This document shows positions 33,048 to 41,496 of a DNA stretch of 42,688 nucleotides, one piece after another. How positions within the stretch are numbered: position 1 is the first letter of the stretch; every line of letters begins with the position of its first letter. The notes under the pieces are model-generated. The model made no database searches. It had not been told where the DNA came from and saw nothing but the letters and a program-made list of their open reading frames with translations. The stretch comes from an uncultured Prevotellaceae bacterium (GTDB lineage: Bacteria; Bacteroidota; Bacteroidia; Bacteroidales; Muribaculaceae). The translations under genes were made by a program, and so were the position numbers. The stretch lies in NCBI GenBank assembly GCA_900320055.1, contig ONQS01000019.1, positions 1 through 42,688 on the forward strand. The letters run 5' to 3'.

Positions 33048-33971
33048 ATGACAGACACAACTAGAAAATACTTCAACCTGGCGCAGGACTATGTGATGAT
33101 CACTTTCGGCCTGCTGTGTTACGCTTTTGGTTTCACCGCGTTTATCCTTCCCGAGAAAATCGTGATTGGCAGTGTGACGGGTCTGTCGTCGCTCATCCAC
33201 TTCTGGCTGGGATGGAACGTGGCCATCACTTACTATGTCATCAACATCATCCTGCTATGCATTGCCTTCCACAGCGTGGGCAAGCAGTTTGTGCTGCGCA
33301 CGGTCATCGGAGCCACAATCGCGACCATCATGATCGGTGTGCTGCAGCCCATGTTCTCAACGCCTATCATCGAGCAACAGACGTTTATGAACGTCATTCT
33401 GGGCGCAGTGCTGTGTGGTTTCGGCCTAGGCATCGTGTTTACTCATAACGGCAGCACGGGCGGCACCGACATCATCGCCGCGATGGTGGCCAAGTACAGC
33501 ACCGTGTCGTTTGGGCGCACGATGATGTACTGCGACGTGCTGATTATCTGCTCGTCCTATCTGCTGTTCCACTCGATTGATAAGATCGTGTATGGTCTTA
33601 TCTTCATGGTCATCTACTCTGTGGCCGCCGACCGTGTCATCAACAATACCCGCCAGAGCGTTCAGTTCCTAATCATCAGCAAGAAGTGGAAAGAGATTGC
33701 CGATAACATCATCCAGGAGGCCCACAGGGGCTGTACCATCCTGGAAGGAACCGGCTGGTACACAAAGGATCACGTCAAAATCGTGATGGTGATGTGCCGC
33801 AAGCATGAGAGCGTCAACATCTTCCGCATCATCAAGGAGACCGATCGCGAGGCCATCATCACCCAGAGCAATGTCAATGGCGTGTATGGCACTGGCTTTG
33901 ATGAACTTAAGGTGCGTATCAAGAAAAACCGTGAGCATCATGACCACAACGAACAGGCAACCAATGCTTGA
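33048..33971 (+). CDS. YitT family membrane protein (DUF161 and DUF2179)
   Basis: The protein is 307 residues from the ATG at 33048; an upstream TTG at 33018 lies in the -7 box. It has five or six membrane helices with the YitT pattern FGFTAFILPEKIVIGSVTGLSSLI in part and GLGIVFTHNGSTGGTDIIA. A cytoplasmic C-terminal DUF2179 domain follows (about 220-295, HRGCTILEGTGWYTKDHVKIVM in part). The transported substrate of the family is not established. The promoter lies at the end of a 69-bp tandem array, so expression may vary with copy number. Confidence 0.92.
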   Translation: MTDTTRKYFNLAQDYVMITFGLLCYAFGFTAFILPEKIVIGSVTGLSSLIHFWLGWNVAITYYVINIILLCIAFHSVGKQFVLRTVIGATIATIMIGVLQPMFSTPIIEQQTFMNVILGAVLCGFGLGIVFTHNGSTGGTDIIAAMVAKYSTVSFGRTMMYCDVLIICSSYLLFHSIDKIVYGLIFMVIYSVAADRVINNTRQSVQFLIISKKWKEIADNIIQEAHRGCTILEGTGWYTKDHVKIVMVMCRKHESVNIFRIIKETDREAIITQSNVNGVYGTGFDELKVRIKKNREHHDHNEQATNA

Positions 33972-34029
33972 ATAGGACAAAACTTACAGGAATAAATCAC
34001 TTCCCTGTTTTTCATAACAAAATAAAAAT

Positions 34030-34063
34030 TTTTAGGCATGAGATGTTAATTTCATGCCTAAAA
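34030..34063 (+). terminator. Hairpin terminator after the YitT-family gene
   Basis: TTTTAGGCATGA pairs perfectly with TCATGCCTAAAA (12 bp, 10-base loop), followed by TTGTATATTTT. It lies 58 bases after the stop and upstream of the next promoter. Confidence 0.75.
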
Positions 34064-34086
34064 TTGTATATTTTAAAAAAAAATCA

Positions 34087-34094
34087 TATTTTTG
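34087..34094 (+). promoter_or_regulatory. -7 box for the C10 protease gene
   Basis: TATTTTTG matches TAnnTTTG and lies 24 bases after the hairpin. The leader to the ATG at 34179 would be about 78 bases. Confidence 0.65.
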
Positions 34095-34178
34095 CACGCT
34101 TTTCAATTTATAACAGTGGTATTAAAGCAATCGCTTACGTATAACTACCACCCTCTAATAACATTAACAAGATAAGAG

Positions 34179-37100
34179 ATGAGAAATTTTACATTTTTGG
34201 CGACCATCTGGCTTGCTTTGGTAGCAGCCGCATCGCCGGTGACACCTGACCAGGCCCTGAAAGTGGCCAATCAGTTCATGTCACAACACCGTGCTGGTGT
34301 CACACTGAAGGCCTCTCCCATAAGTAAATCCACCAAGATGATGGCTGGCGGTCATGCCACGACCACCCAGGCAGACTATTACATTTTCAACTCCTATAAC
34401 AACCAGGGCTACGTCATCGTATCAGGAGATGATCGCACGACTCAAGTGCTGGGCTATAGCGATAGTGGCAATTTTGATCCTGACCATGTGCCTGTCAACA
34501 TGCAGGAATGGCTCGACAGTTATGCTCGCCAGATTGAGTCGCTCGACATGCTGGGCATCACTGCGGGAGCCAATGCACCGCGTCCCACCCGCAACAGCAT
34601 CTCGCCGCTGATCACTAGCCACTGGGACCAGGCAGGCCCCTACTGGAATCATTGTCCGGAATTTATGGACATCGATGAGAATGGAGACACCGTGGGCGAA
34701 CTCGCCTACACAGGTTGCGTCGCCACCTCAATGGCCCAGATCATGAACTACTACAAGCATCCGCAGCGTTGCACCCAGATTATCCCCTCCTACATCGTCA
34801 CCTTCTACTGGCAAGAGGAATATGGCGCATTCGAGACGGATCCCCTGGATCCCATCTTCTTTGACTGGGACAACATGCGCGACAACTACACCGGCGCCGA
34901 GACTGATGCCGAGAAGGACGCCGTGGCATGGCTCATGCTCTATGCCGGATCGGCCGCTCGCATGCAGTATGGCGTCAACGCCTCGAGCACCAGCGACCCC
35001 TATATCCCCACCGCCCTGAACGACTACTTCAACTACGATGCCAAACTGGTGTATCGCAGCGACTATGATCAACAGGAGTGGGAAGAAATGATCTATCAGG
35101 AACTGGCCGCAGGCCGTCCCATGATCTACAACGGCCGTGCCGGCAGTGGCGGCGGTCATTCGTTTGTGTGCGACGGCTATGCCTATGGCGATTACTATCA
35201 CATCAACTGGGGATGGGGTGGCTTAGGCGATGGCTACTTTGTGCTGTCGGTGCTCAACCCCTATGCAGGTGGTATCGGTGCCGCATCAAGCAGCGAGGGC
35301 TATAACATCGACCAGACGGCTATCATCGGCATTATGCCCGGTTATAGCGGTGTCCCCGTCGAGGAAGACCACCGCCTGACAGTCTTCAACATGTACTACA
35401 CTGGCACACGCACCTTTGAGCGCAGCGAGGATGGCTCATTCAAGTTGAATAAGCGCCGCTACATCAAGGTGACCGGCGAGGACCACATCAACGACGGCAC
35501 TAAGTATCTGCGCGGCATCGCCCTGTATGACAACCAGGATAACTTCATCGATATTATCGCCCAGACCTACTACGGCTCAAGTTATATCTCCATCACCGAC
35601 AGTTGGCCCGAGACTCAGAGTTCCGTATCCTATCCGTTTGGCCAGGGTCTTCCCAATGGCACCTACAAGATCAAACCGGTGTGCAGCATTCCCGGCAGCA
35701 ACGTTTGGGACCCCATGATCGACAGCGACCGCTTTTACGTCGAAGCCACCATCAACGGTGATTGGGTTACCTTGACCGACCATCCTATCGTCGATCTTGA
35801 GGCCATCAACTTTGAATTTACCGGTGGTGAAAAAGTCGGCAGCGCAGAGCAATGCCACGTCACGGTCAAGAACAAGAGCAATGACCGCTTCAGCGGACGC
35901 CTCTTCCTCTTTGTCGACAACGAGAACATCGATGAGTATGGTGAGTACACAACCGTGGTCGAGACGGAGATTCCCGCTGGCGGAACCAAGGTGGTCACCT
36001 TCAACTTCACCCCGCAGAACGCTGGTACCAAGAGCGCCCACCTGGGTATCCACGACACCACGTGGGATGGGGCTATTCCCGGCACAGGCAGCGTCAACAT
36101 TGCCGGATCGGTAACATACCCGATGAACCTCACCGTAGACATCAATGCCATCGGAGCCAGCGAGGATATGGTGATCTATGACAGTTACATCAAGTTCAAG
36201 GTCGATGTCACCAACCATAACACCGAGGGCGAGTACAACCGATACATCCTGGCACCCCTGTTTATCGTCGATAACAATAGGGGCGAGATGGTGACTTATC
36301 TGAGCCGCAACGTGAACATTCCTGCCGGAGAGACCCAGACCTTCTACTTCGAGTTTGACAATCTGGCATTCGGTTCGGTCTACGCGCTCAACATCTACGG
36401 CCGCAACGAGAACGACTCCACCAAGAATCTTGTTCCTCCCGGTGGATCAAAATTCTACACCATCGATCATGGTATGGTGGTATGGAATGGTGATGGCACC
36501 CGCACCGGATACAAACCCTTTAACGGCATTACCGTTCCCGAAGAGGCTGCTGCCGTGAGCCTTGAAAACCTCGGCCTGACCTCGATTGTCCCCAACAACA
36601 ACCCCAACACGCTGTACTATATAGGCAATGCTGATGCCATCCCCGCAGGCCTTGACGGTAAGAATGTCATCAAGAACCATGTGGCTCAGGGCGACATCAC
36701 CCTCAAGCATGGCTACAACTATTACGCTCCGTTCCGCTTCTCGGCCAGCCATATCAGTTATGAGCGCACCTTCACCCGTGGTCGCCACGCTGGCCAGCGT
36801 GGCGGTTGGAACACGATGGTACTGCCCTTTGAGGCCACAAGCGTCACCGCCGACGGCGCCAAGATCGACTGGATGCACAGCAAGAACGACACCAAGCGCT
36901 TGTGGATCTGCAACTTCGATATGGAGGAAGATAGCGTTGATGAGGCCAAACTCCGCGCAGAATATGTGGGTGAGACCCTTATGGCCAATGTGCCCTACTT
37001 TGTTGCTCCCTACGATGGGACCAATGGCACCGACATGCGTGACAAGGCCTTTGTCTTCAATGCCGATAACGTCCTCATCAAGCCAAATCCCTCGGCCATC

Positions 37101-37481
37101 ACCAGCGGCACCTATCACATGACGGTTGGTGAATTTGTCCAGAAGAATATCCAGGATGCCTACTTCCTCAATGCCGAGGGCAGTTACTTTGTCAAGGCAG
37201 CGAGCGGCACGGTGCGCGCCTTTGAAGCCTATGCCGACAATGTGCGTCCCAGCACTGCGACCCAATTCCAGATTGTCCTTGACGAGAACAGCGAGGGTGC
37301 TATCCAAGGCGACGTGGACATGGATGGTGAAGTGACCATCTCCGACGTCACCTGCCTGATCGACTACCTGCTCAGTGGCAAAGCCTCATCCATCAACCTC
37401 GACGTGGCCGATAGCAATGGCGACGGTGAAATCAATATCAACGATGTGACGTCGCTGATCGACTATCTGCTCATGCATTGA
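34179..37481 (+). CDS. Secreted C10 (streptopain-like) cysteine protease with dockerin pair
   Basis: This 1100-residue protein has a signal peptide and a propeptide of the Spi/I69 type (about 20-125, with ADYYIFNSYNNQGYVIVSGDD in part). The C10 catalytic domain has Cys180 in YTGCVATSMAQIMNYY, His327 in GGGHSFVCDGYAYGD and the NWGWGG motif after it. About 640 residues of beta-rich repeats follow (390-1035, function unknown), then two dockerin motifs (GDVDMDGEVTISDV and ADSNGDGEININDV) at the very end. Family members include SpeB and Prevotella interpain, which degrade host proteins. The propeptide, catalytic pair and glycine-rich loop all look intact, so an active zymogen is likely. Confidence 0.9.
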   Translation: MRNFTFLATIWLALVAAASPVTPDQALKVANQFMSQHRAGVTLKASPISKSTKMMAGGHATTTQADYYIFNSYNNQGYVIVSGDDRTTQVLGYSDSGNFDPDHVPVNMQEWLDSYARQIESLDMLGITAGANAPRPTRNSISPLITSHWDQAGPYWNHCPEFMDIDENGDTVGELAYTGCVATSMAQIMNYYKHPQRCTQIIPSYIVTFYWQEEYGAFETDPLDPIFFDWDNMRDNYTGAETDAEKDAVAWLMLYAGSAARMQYGVNASSTSDPYIPTALNDYFNYDAKLVYRSDYDQQEWEEMIYQELAAGRPMIYNGRAGSGGGHSFVCDGYAYGDYYHINWGWGGLGDGYFVLSVLNPYAGGIGAASSSEGYNIDQTAIIGIMPGYSGVPVEEDHRLTVFNMYYTGTRTFERSEDGSFKLNKRRYIKVTGEDHINDGTKYLRGIALYDNQDNFIDIIAQTYYGSSYISITDSWPETQSSVSYPFGQGLPNGTYKIKPVCSIPGSNVWDPMIDSDRFYVEATINGDWVTLTDHPIVDLEAINFEFTGGEKVGSAEQCHVTVKNKSNDRFSGRLFLFVDNENIDEYGEYTTVVETEIPAGGTKVVTFNFTPQNAGTKSAHLGIHDTTWDGAIPGTGSVNIAGSVTYPMNLTVDINAIGASEDMVIYDSYIKFKVDVTNHNTEGEYNRYILAPLFIVDNNRGEMVTYLSRNVNIPAGETQTFYFEFDNLAFGSVYALNIYGRNENDSTKNLVPPGGSKFYTIDHGMVVWNGDGTRTGYKPFNGITVPEEAAAVSLENLGLTSIVPNNNPNTLYYIGNADAIPAGLDGKNVIKNHVAQGDITLKHGYNYYAPFRFSASHISYERTFTRGRHAGQRGGWNTMVLPFEATSVTADGAKIDWMHSKNDTKRLWICNFDMEEDSVDEAKLRAEYVGETLMANVPYFVAPYDGTNGTDMRDKAFVFNADNVLIKPNPSAITSGTYHMTVGEFVQKNIQDAYFLNAEGSYFVKAASGTVRAFEAYADNVRPSTATQFQIVLDENSEGAIQGDVDMDGEVTISDVTCLIDYLLSGKASSINLDVADSNGDGEININDVTSLIDYLLMH

Positions 37482-37540
37482 TGCAGATTGGCAGCAATCG
37501 ATCATAATTCCAGAAGAGTAGTAATTATCCAACCTTTCAT

Positions 37541-37584
37541 ATAATGAAGGACGCGCCCACTATGATGGACGCGTCCTTCATTAT
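37541..37584. terminator. Bidirectional terminator between convergent genes
   Basis: ATAATGAAGGACGCG (37541-37555) and CGCGTCCTTCATTAT (37570-37584) form a 15-bp perfect stem around a 14-base loop. It lies 59 bases after the C10 protease stop and 48 bases beyond the MBOAT stop, so it can serve both. Confidence 0.8.
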
Positions 37585-37632
37585 GTATCCTTGAGGCTGA
37601 GCAAGGCAGACCTGCACAATAGCGCAAGATCG

Positions 37633-39030
37633 TTAAAACTGGAAATAGATGAATTGCGCGCTCCGGTCCAGGCTGGCCATGGCAATACCAGCCAGCAATC
37701 CCCAGTAGATGATCCATCTCATCACCGTGGGCAGCGGTAGCCGCATGATGGGAAATTCCTGGCGACGCCCGACCCACTCGATAATGAAGAATGGGACGAT
37801 GTACAATATCGGTTGTCCATAAGCGGGACATTGGCTCCAAGAGCCGTTGATCATCACGTCACAGATTTGACCCAGATGGGTGATACCGTCGGCACGAAAT
37901 GCGATAAACACCATCGCAAACAGAAAGAACGTCAGCAAGCAGCGGGGCAGGTCACGCCACGAGGCATGCTCGCTCATCTGACGACGAGGCAACACCACAT
38001 AGGGTAACAACAGCAATCCGTTGACCAGGCCCCAGATGACAAACGTCCAGTCAGCACCATGCCACAATCCCGACAGCGAGAAGACGATCATGACGTTGAA
38101 CGCAGTGCGCCACTTGCCGCAGCGCGAACCTCCCAGCGGAAAATATACGTATAGGCGAAACCATGTCATCAACGAGATGTGCCAGCGTTGCCACAACTCC
38201 TTCATGTTGCGGGAGAAGAACGGATAGCAGAAGTTGGGCTGCAACCTGATGTTGAGCAAGCGGGCCGAGCCTATGGCGATGTCGCTATAACCTGAGAAGT
38301 CGGCATAAATCTGTACGGCAAACAGGATTCCGGCCCAAATCATGCTGGGAGCGCCATAGTCATAAGGGTTGCGCAACAACTGGTCGACATAGTAGCCCAT
38401 GCTATCGGCCACGATGACCTTCTTGGCGAGACCCCACAGTATCTGGCGCATACCCACCACTGCCGTGTCGTAGTCAAACTCCTTTCTTCTCAAGAACTGA
38501 GGCAGCAGATGGGTGGCGCGTTCGATAGGTCCGGCCACCAACTGGGGAAAGAATGCGATGTATACGGCAAAGGCCACCACGTCGCGCGTTGGCTTGGCAT
38601 CGCCGCGATACACATCGAGCGTGTAACTGATGGCTTGGAAGGTATAGAACGAGATACCCACCGGCAACAGGATGTGTAACGTGGGCCAATCGGGATTGAT
38701 GCCAAACAGGCCCAGCAGGTGCACAAAACTGCCACGCAGGAAGTTCAGATACTTGAACACACACAGGATGCCCAGATTCAGAACCACATTACCAGCGGCC
38801 CACGCCCTATCGTGACCCGAGCGGTCGCCTCGCATCATCAATGCCGTGCCATAGGTAGACAATGTCGTGAGTATAATCAGCCCCAGCATGCGCCAGTTCC
38901 ACCAGCCATAAAACACGTAACTCGCCGCCAACAGGAACAGGTTTTGCCACTTGAGGTGATTTCGAAGCCCCCAGTATAGAAAAAACACCAGAGGCAGAAA
39001 CAAAGCATATGTGTAAGTGTCGAATTGCAT
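37633..39030 (-). CDS. MBOAT family O-acyltransferase (AlgI/DltB-like)
   Basis: This 465-residue multi-pass membrane protein has about ten helices. Family motifs are LPVGISFYTFQAISYTLDVYRG in part, VYIAFFPQLVAGPIERA, YADFSGYSDIAIGSARLL, RNMKELWQRWHISLMTWFRLYVYFPLGG in part and the catalytic histidine in SGLWHGADWTFVIWG. Such proteins move acyl groups across the membrane to polysaccharide or teichoic-acid-like acceptors. The usual periplasmic partner (AlgX/AlgJ or SGNH type) is not beside it, so the acceptor cannot be told. It starts almost directly after its -7 box. It converges with the C10 protease gene. Confidence 0.92.
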   Translation of the reverse strand: MQFDTYTYALFLPLVFFLYWGLRNHLKWQNLFLLAASYVFYGWWNWRMLGLIILTTLSTYGTALMMRGDRSGHDRAWAAGNVVLNLGILCVFKYLNFLRGSFVHLLGLFGINPDWPTLHILLPVGISFYTFQAISYTLDVYRGDAKPTRDVVAFAVYIAFFPQLVAGPIERATHLLPQFLRRKEFDYDTAVVGMRQILWGLAKKVIVADSMGYYVDQLLRNPYDYGAPSMIWAGILFAVQIYADFSGYSDIAIGSARLLNIRLQPNFCYPFFSRNMKELWQRWHISLMTWFRLYVYFPLGGSRCGKWRTAFNVMIVFSLSGLWHGADWTFVIWGLVNGLLLLPYVVLPRRQMSEHASWRDLPRCLLTFFLFAMVFIAFRADGITHLGQICDVMINGSWSQCPAYGQPILYIVPFFIIEWVGRRQEFPIMRLPLPTVMRWIIYWGLLAGIAMASLDRSAQFIYFQF

Positions 39031-39040
39031 TTCTCGTTCG

Positions 39041-39048
39041 CAAAGGTA
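39041..39048 (-). promoter_or_regulatory. -7 box for the MBOAT gene
   Basis: On the minus strand TACCTTTG ends 10 bases before the ATG at 39030. With the usual start about six bases after the box, the leader is about five bases, so the message may be nearly leaderless. Confidence 0.7.
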
Positions 39049-39050
39049 AT

Positions 39051-39197
39051 AAATAGTTGTTAGTTGTTAGTTTTTGGTTGTTAGTTTTTGATTGTGGTTT
39101 TTAGTTGTTAGGTCTTAGTTGTTAGTTGTTAGTTGTTAGTTGTTAGTTCTTAGGTCTTAGGTCTTAGTTTTTGGTTCTTAGGTCTTAGTTTTTGGAG
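39051..39197 (-). repeat. Long heptamer repeat array upstream of the MBOAT gene
   Basis: About 20 units of 7 bases in the MBOAT sense: ACTAACA, ACTAAGA, CCTAAGA and CCAAAAA variants. This is the longest array in the window and the only one not between tandem genes; it lies between divergent genes, upstream of the MBOAT -7 box. Confidence 0.85.
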
Positions 39198-39258
39198 GGC
39201 AGGCGCCAATGTGCCATGTGACTGCCAATCGGCACGGTTCTTGCTTGAATGATGAGCG

Positions 39259-40401
39259 ATGTTTATCTACACCCATACCCAAGTCGAAGGCAGCGAGTCG
39301 CAACTAGTGGCTGGCCGCATCGATGATGTGATGAAACCGACATTCGGCGACAGACCTGGAGCCAACGGGCATCAGGCTACAGGGCCAAGGCTCAGCGCCA
39401 GAATGCTTCAGGAATATGAGGCTGCCCGCCAAGCAATGGTCAATGGCATTGTCACCGATGAGATGGTGCAACTGGTGGACTTGGGCAATTATGGCGTGGG
39501 ACTGAACGTGAAAGCGCCCTGTGGACTGACATTATGTCATACCGTCCAAGGCAATGCCGTGAGTGCTGCCATCGACATCGAGGAGATGCACTACCACCAG
39601 CGGTGGACAGGCGCACCCATGGAAGTCATCGACCGCAGCCACATCGTGGAGTCGTCAATGGCATTCCTGGACCATGCCGAGCAATGGCGCGAAGTCATCG
39701 CCGAGGCCTTCAAGGCCGACAGCAAGGGCGTGAAAATGCGCAACATGGCCTTGAACAACATGGATGCCTACCTGAAGCGATACTTCGACAATACGGGCAT
39801 CACCTACTACTTCGACAAGCGCCATGCCGACGGCCACAAGGCCCGCCTGCTCGTGCGCCTCAATGCCTACAAGACATTGGACCTGCCCATTCCTCACGAC
39901 AACTTCATCAATCATCTGGATCTGGTCAAGCCCCACATGGTGGAGTTTGCCTACATGGCCCGGGATGGCCGCTTCGTGGTGCGAGGCGAGGTGCGCGACG
40001 ATTGGCAGACAGCGCCCGCCGCCGATGCCCACCAGCAAGCCGTTGAGCCTGCCAAGCGAGGCATCAAGGGATGGCTGCAACGCCTGATGAACGGCAGCGA
40101 CGCACCTGTCACCGAGTATCCCAAGTCGCCACTGCAGCAACGGGTTGACAAGTGCTTTGAGGGCAAGCCCTACCGCTACCACCTCACCGAGGATGAGGAA
40201 GAAGGGAAACGGCAACTCCACATCGGCCTGAACAAGGGTCTGGCGATGATCATCGACCTGAATCAGGGTGGAGACATCGAGGCACGCATCCAGCACGACA
40301 TGACTTACCTGCCACGGCTGGCCGAACTCGCCCGGCTGTTCCCCTATCGACTGACTGGCCCGCGCCACAAGGTCGAATGGATTACCGCCAACAAAAACTA
40401 A
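39259..40401 (+). CDS. Unknown protein preceding a MoxR/VWA pair
   Basis: This 380-residue soluble protein has no signal peptide or membrane helix. It is a mix of helices and strands, with an N-terminal half to about 255, a Lys/Arg-rich linker (AKRGIKGWLQRLMNG) and a C-terminal domain to 380 with YRYHLTEDEEEGKRQLHIG. I recognise no family. Its gene is 24 bases upstream of the MoxR gene on the same strand, with only heptamer sequence in the gap, so it is likely a third component of that module. No TAnnTTTG promoter is clear upstream. Confidence 0.8.
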   Translation: MFIYTHTQVEGSESQLVAGRIDDVMKPTFGDRPGANGHQATGPRLSARMLQEYEAARQAMVNGIVTDEMVQLVDLGNYGVGLNVKAPCGLTLCHTVQGNAVSAAIDIEEMHYHQRWTGAPMEVIDRSHIVESSMAFLDHAEQWREVIAEAFKADSKGVKMRNMALNNMDAYLKRYFDNTGITYYFDKRHADGHKARLLVRLNAYKTLDLPIPHDNFINHLDLVKPHMVEFAYMARDGRFVVRGEVRDDWQTAPAADAHQQAVEPAKRGIKGWLQRLMNGSDAPVTEYPKSPLQQRVDKCFEGKPYRYHLTEDEEEGKRQLHIGLNKGLAMIIDLNQGGDIEARIQHDMTYLPRLAELARLFPYRLTGPRHKVEWITANKN

Positions 40402-40422
40402 CAACCAAGAACTAACAACTCA
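40397..40422 (+). repeat. Short heptamer repeat between the unknown gene and moxR
   Basis: The sense strand reads ACTAACA, ACCAAGA, ACTAACA and a partial unit. The TAA stop of the upstream gene (40399-40401) is inside, and the moxR ATG follows three bases after. Confidence 0.75.
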
Positions 40423-40425
40423 ATA

Positions 40426-41496
40426 ATGGCTATCACCATCAACACCGGCGACCTCAAGACCATTCTCGAGACCACGCCATCGACACAAAACATCCTGCTC
40501 GTGGGCAAGCACGGCATCGGTAAGAGTGAAATCATCACCCGTCACTTCGAGGACCAGGGCATTCCCGTCATTGCCTTGTTCCTGGGACAGATGAGTGACC
40601 CAGGCGACCTGATCGGCTTACCCAACAAGGACGAAGCCACAGGCAAGACCGAATTTATGCCCCCCTACTGGTTCCCCACCGACGACAAGCCCGTGGTGCT
40701 CTTCCTCGACGAGATGAACCGCGCCCGTCCCGAGATTCTCCAATCGGTCATGGACCTGTCGCTCAACCGCAAACTGGCAGGGCGTTCGCTTCCCGCTGGC
40801 AGCCGTGTGATTGCGGCCGTCAACGATGGTGAGGAGTATCAACTGACGGATTTGGACCCAGCACTGGTGTCGCGATTTAACGTCTATTTCTTCTCCCCCA
40901 CTGTGGGCGAATGGCTCTTCTGGGCCAAGCAACACGGCATCGACCAGCGCGTGGTCACCTTCATCGAGGAGCATCCCGACGAACTCGAGAAGAATGTTGA
41001 CATCAACAAGGGCACCTTCGACAAGACGCCCGACCGTCGTGCCTGGGTCCGCGTATCGGGCATGCTGCAGGCCAGCGGCAATATCACCGACATGAATCGG
41101 CTGGCCAAAATGATCACCGGCATCATCGGTGCCCGCTCGGCATCAATGTTTATACAATCCCTCAACCAGTCGCGCATGCTCACCGCCCGCGAGGTGCTCC
41201 ACGACTTTGTCGCCTGCCAGAACGAACTGTCCACCTACACCATGCCACAGATCGCCATCATCAATGAGGGCATCTATCAGACGCTGGAACTCGGTGTGAA
41301 CAGCCAGGAGACCGAGGCCGTGGGAAACAATCTCGTGCGCTACATCCGCTGGATGCTCAGCAACAGCCGTCAAGAGGCCATCGCACACTTCGCCTCGTTC
41401 TTTGAGAACGCGACCTACCCCAATGCCAACGCCTTTATCATGATCGACTGTCGTGAGGCATTGGCCTTAATCAACCAGATGATCAGCGACCTGTGA
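40426..41496 (+). CDS. MoxR-type AAA+ ATPase
   Basis: This 356-residue AAA+ protein has Walker A GKHGIGKS (residues 27-34), Walker B VVLFLDEMNRA (D95, E96), sensor-like VIAAVNDGEEYQL and an arginine-finger-type DPALVSRFNVYF. This is the MoxR pattern; MoxR ATPases act as chaperones that load metals or assemble complexes together with VWA proteins. Its stop codon overlaps the start of the VWA gene by one base (TGATG), so the pair is translationally coupled, as in many MoxR-VWA systems. Confidence 0.93.
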   Translation: MAITINTGDLKTILETTPSTQNILLVGKHGIGKSEIITRHFEDQGIPVIALFLGQMSDPGDLIGLPNKDEATGKTEFMPPYWFPTDDKPVVLFLDEMNRARPEILQSVMDLSLNRKLAGRSLPAGSRVIAAVNDGEEYQLTDLDPALVSRFNVYFFSPTVGEWLFWAKQHGIDQRVVTFIEEHPDELEKNVDINKGTFDKTPDRRAWVRVSGMLQASGNITDMNRLAKMITGIIGARSASMFIQSLNQSRMLTAREVLHDFVACQNELSTYTMPQIAIINEGIYQTLELGVNSQETEAVGNNLVRYIRWMLSNSRQEAIAHFASFFENATYPNANAFIMIDCREALALINQMISDL

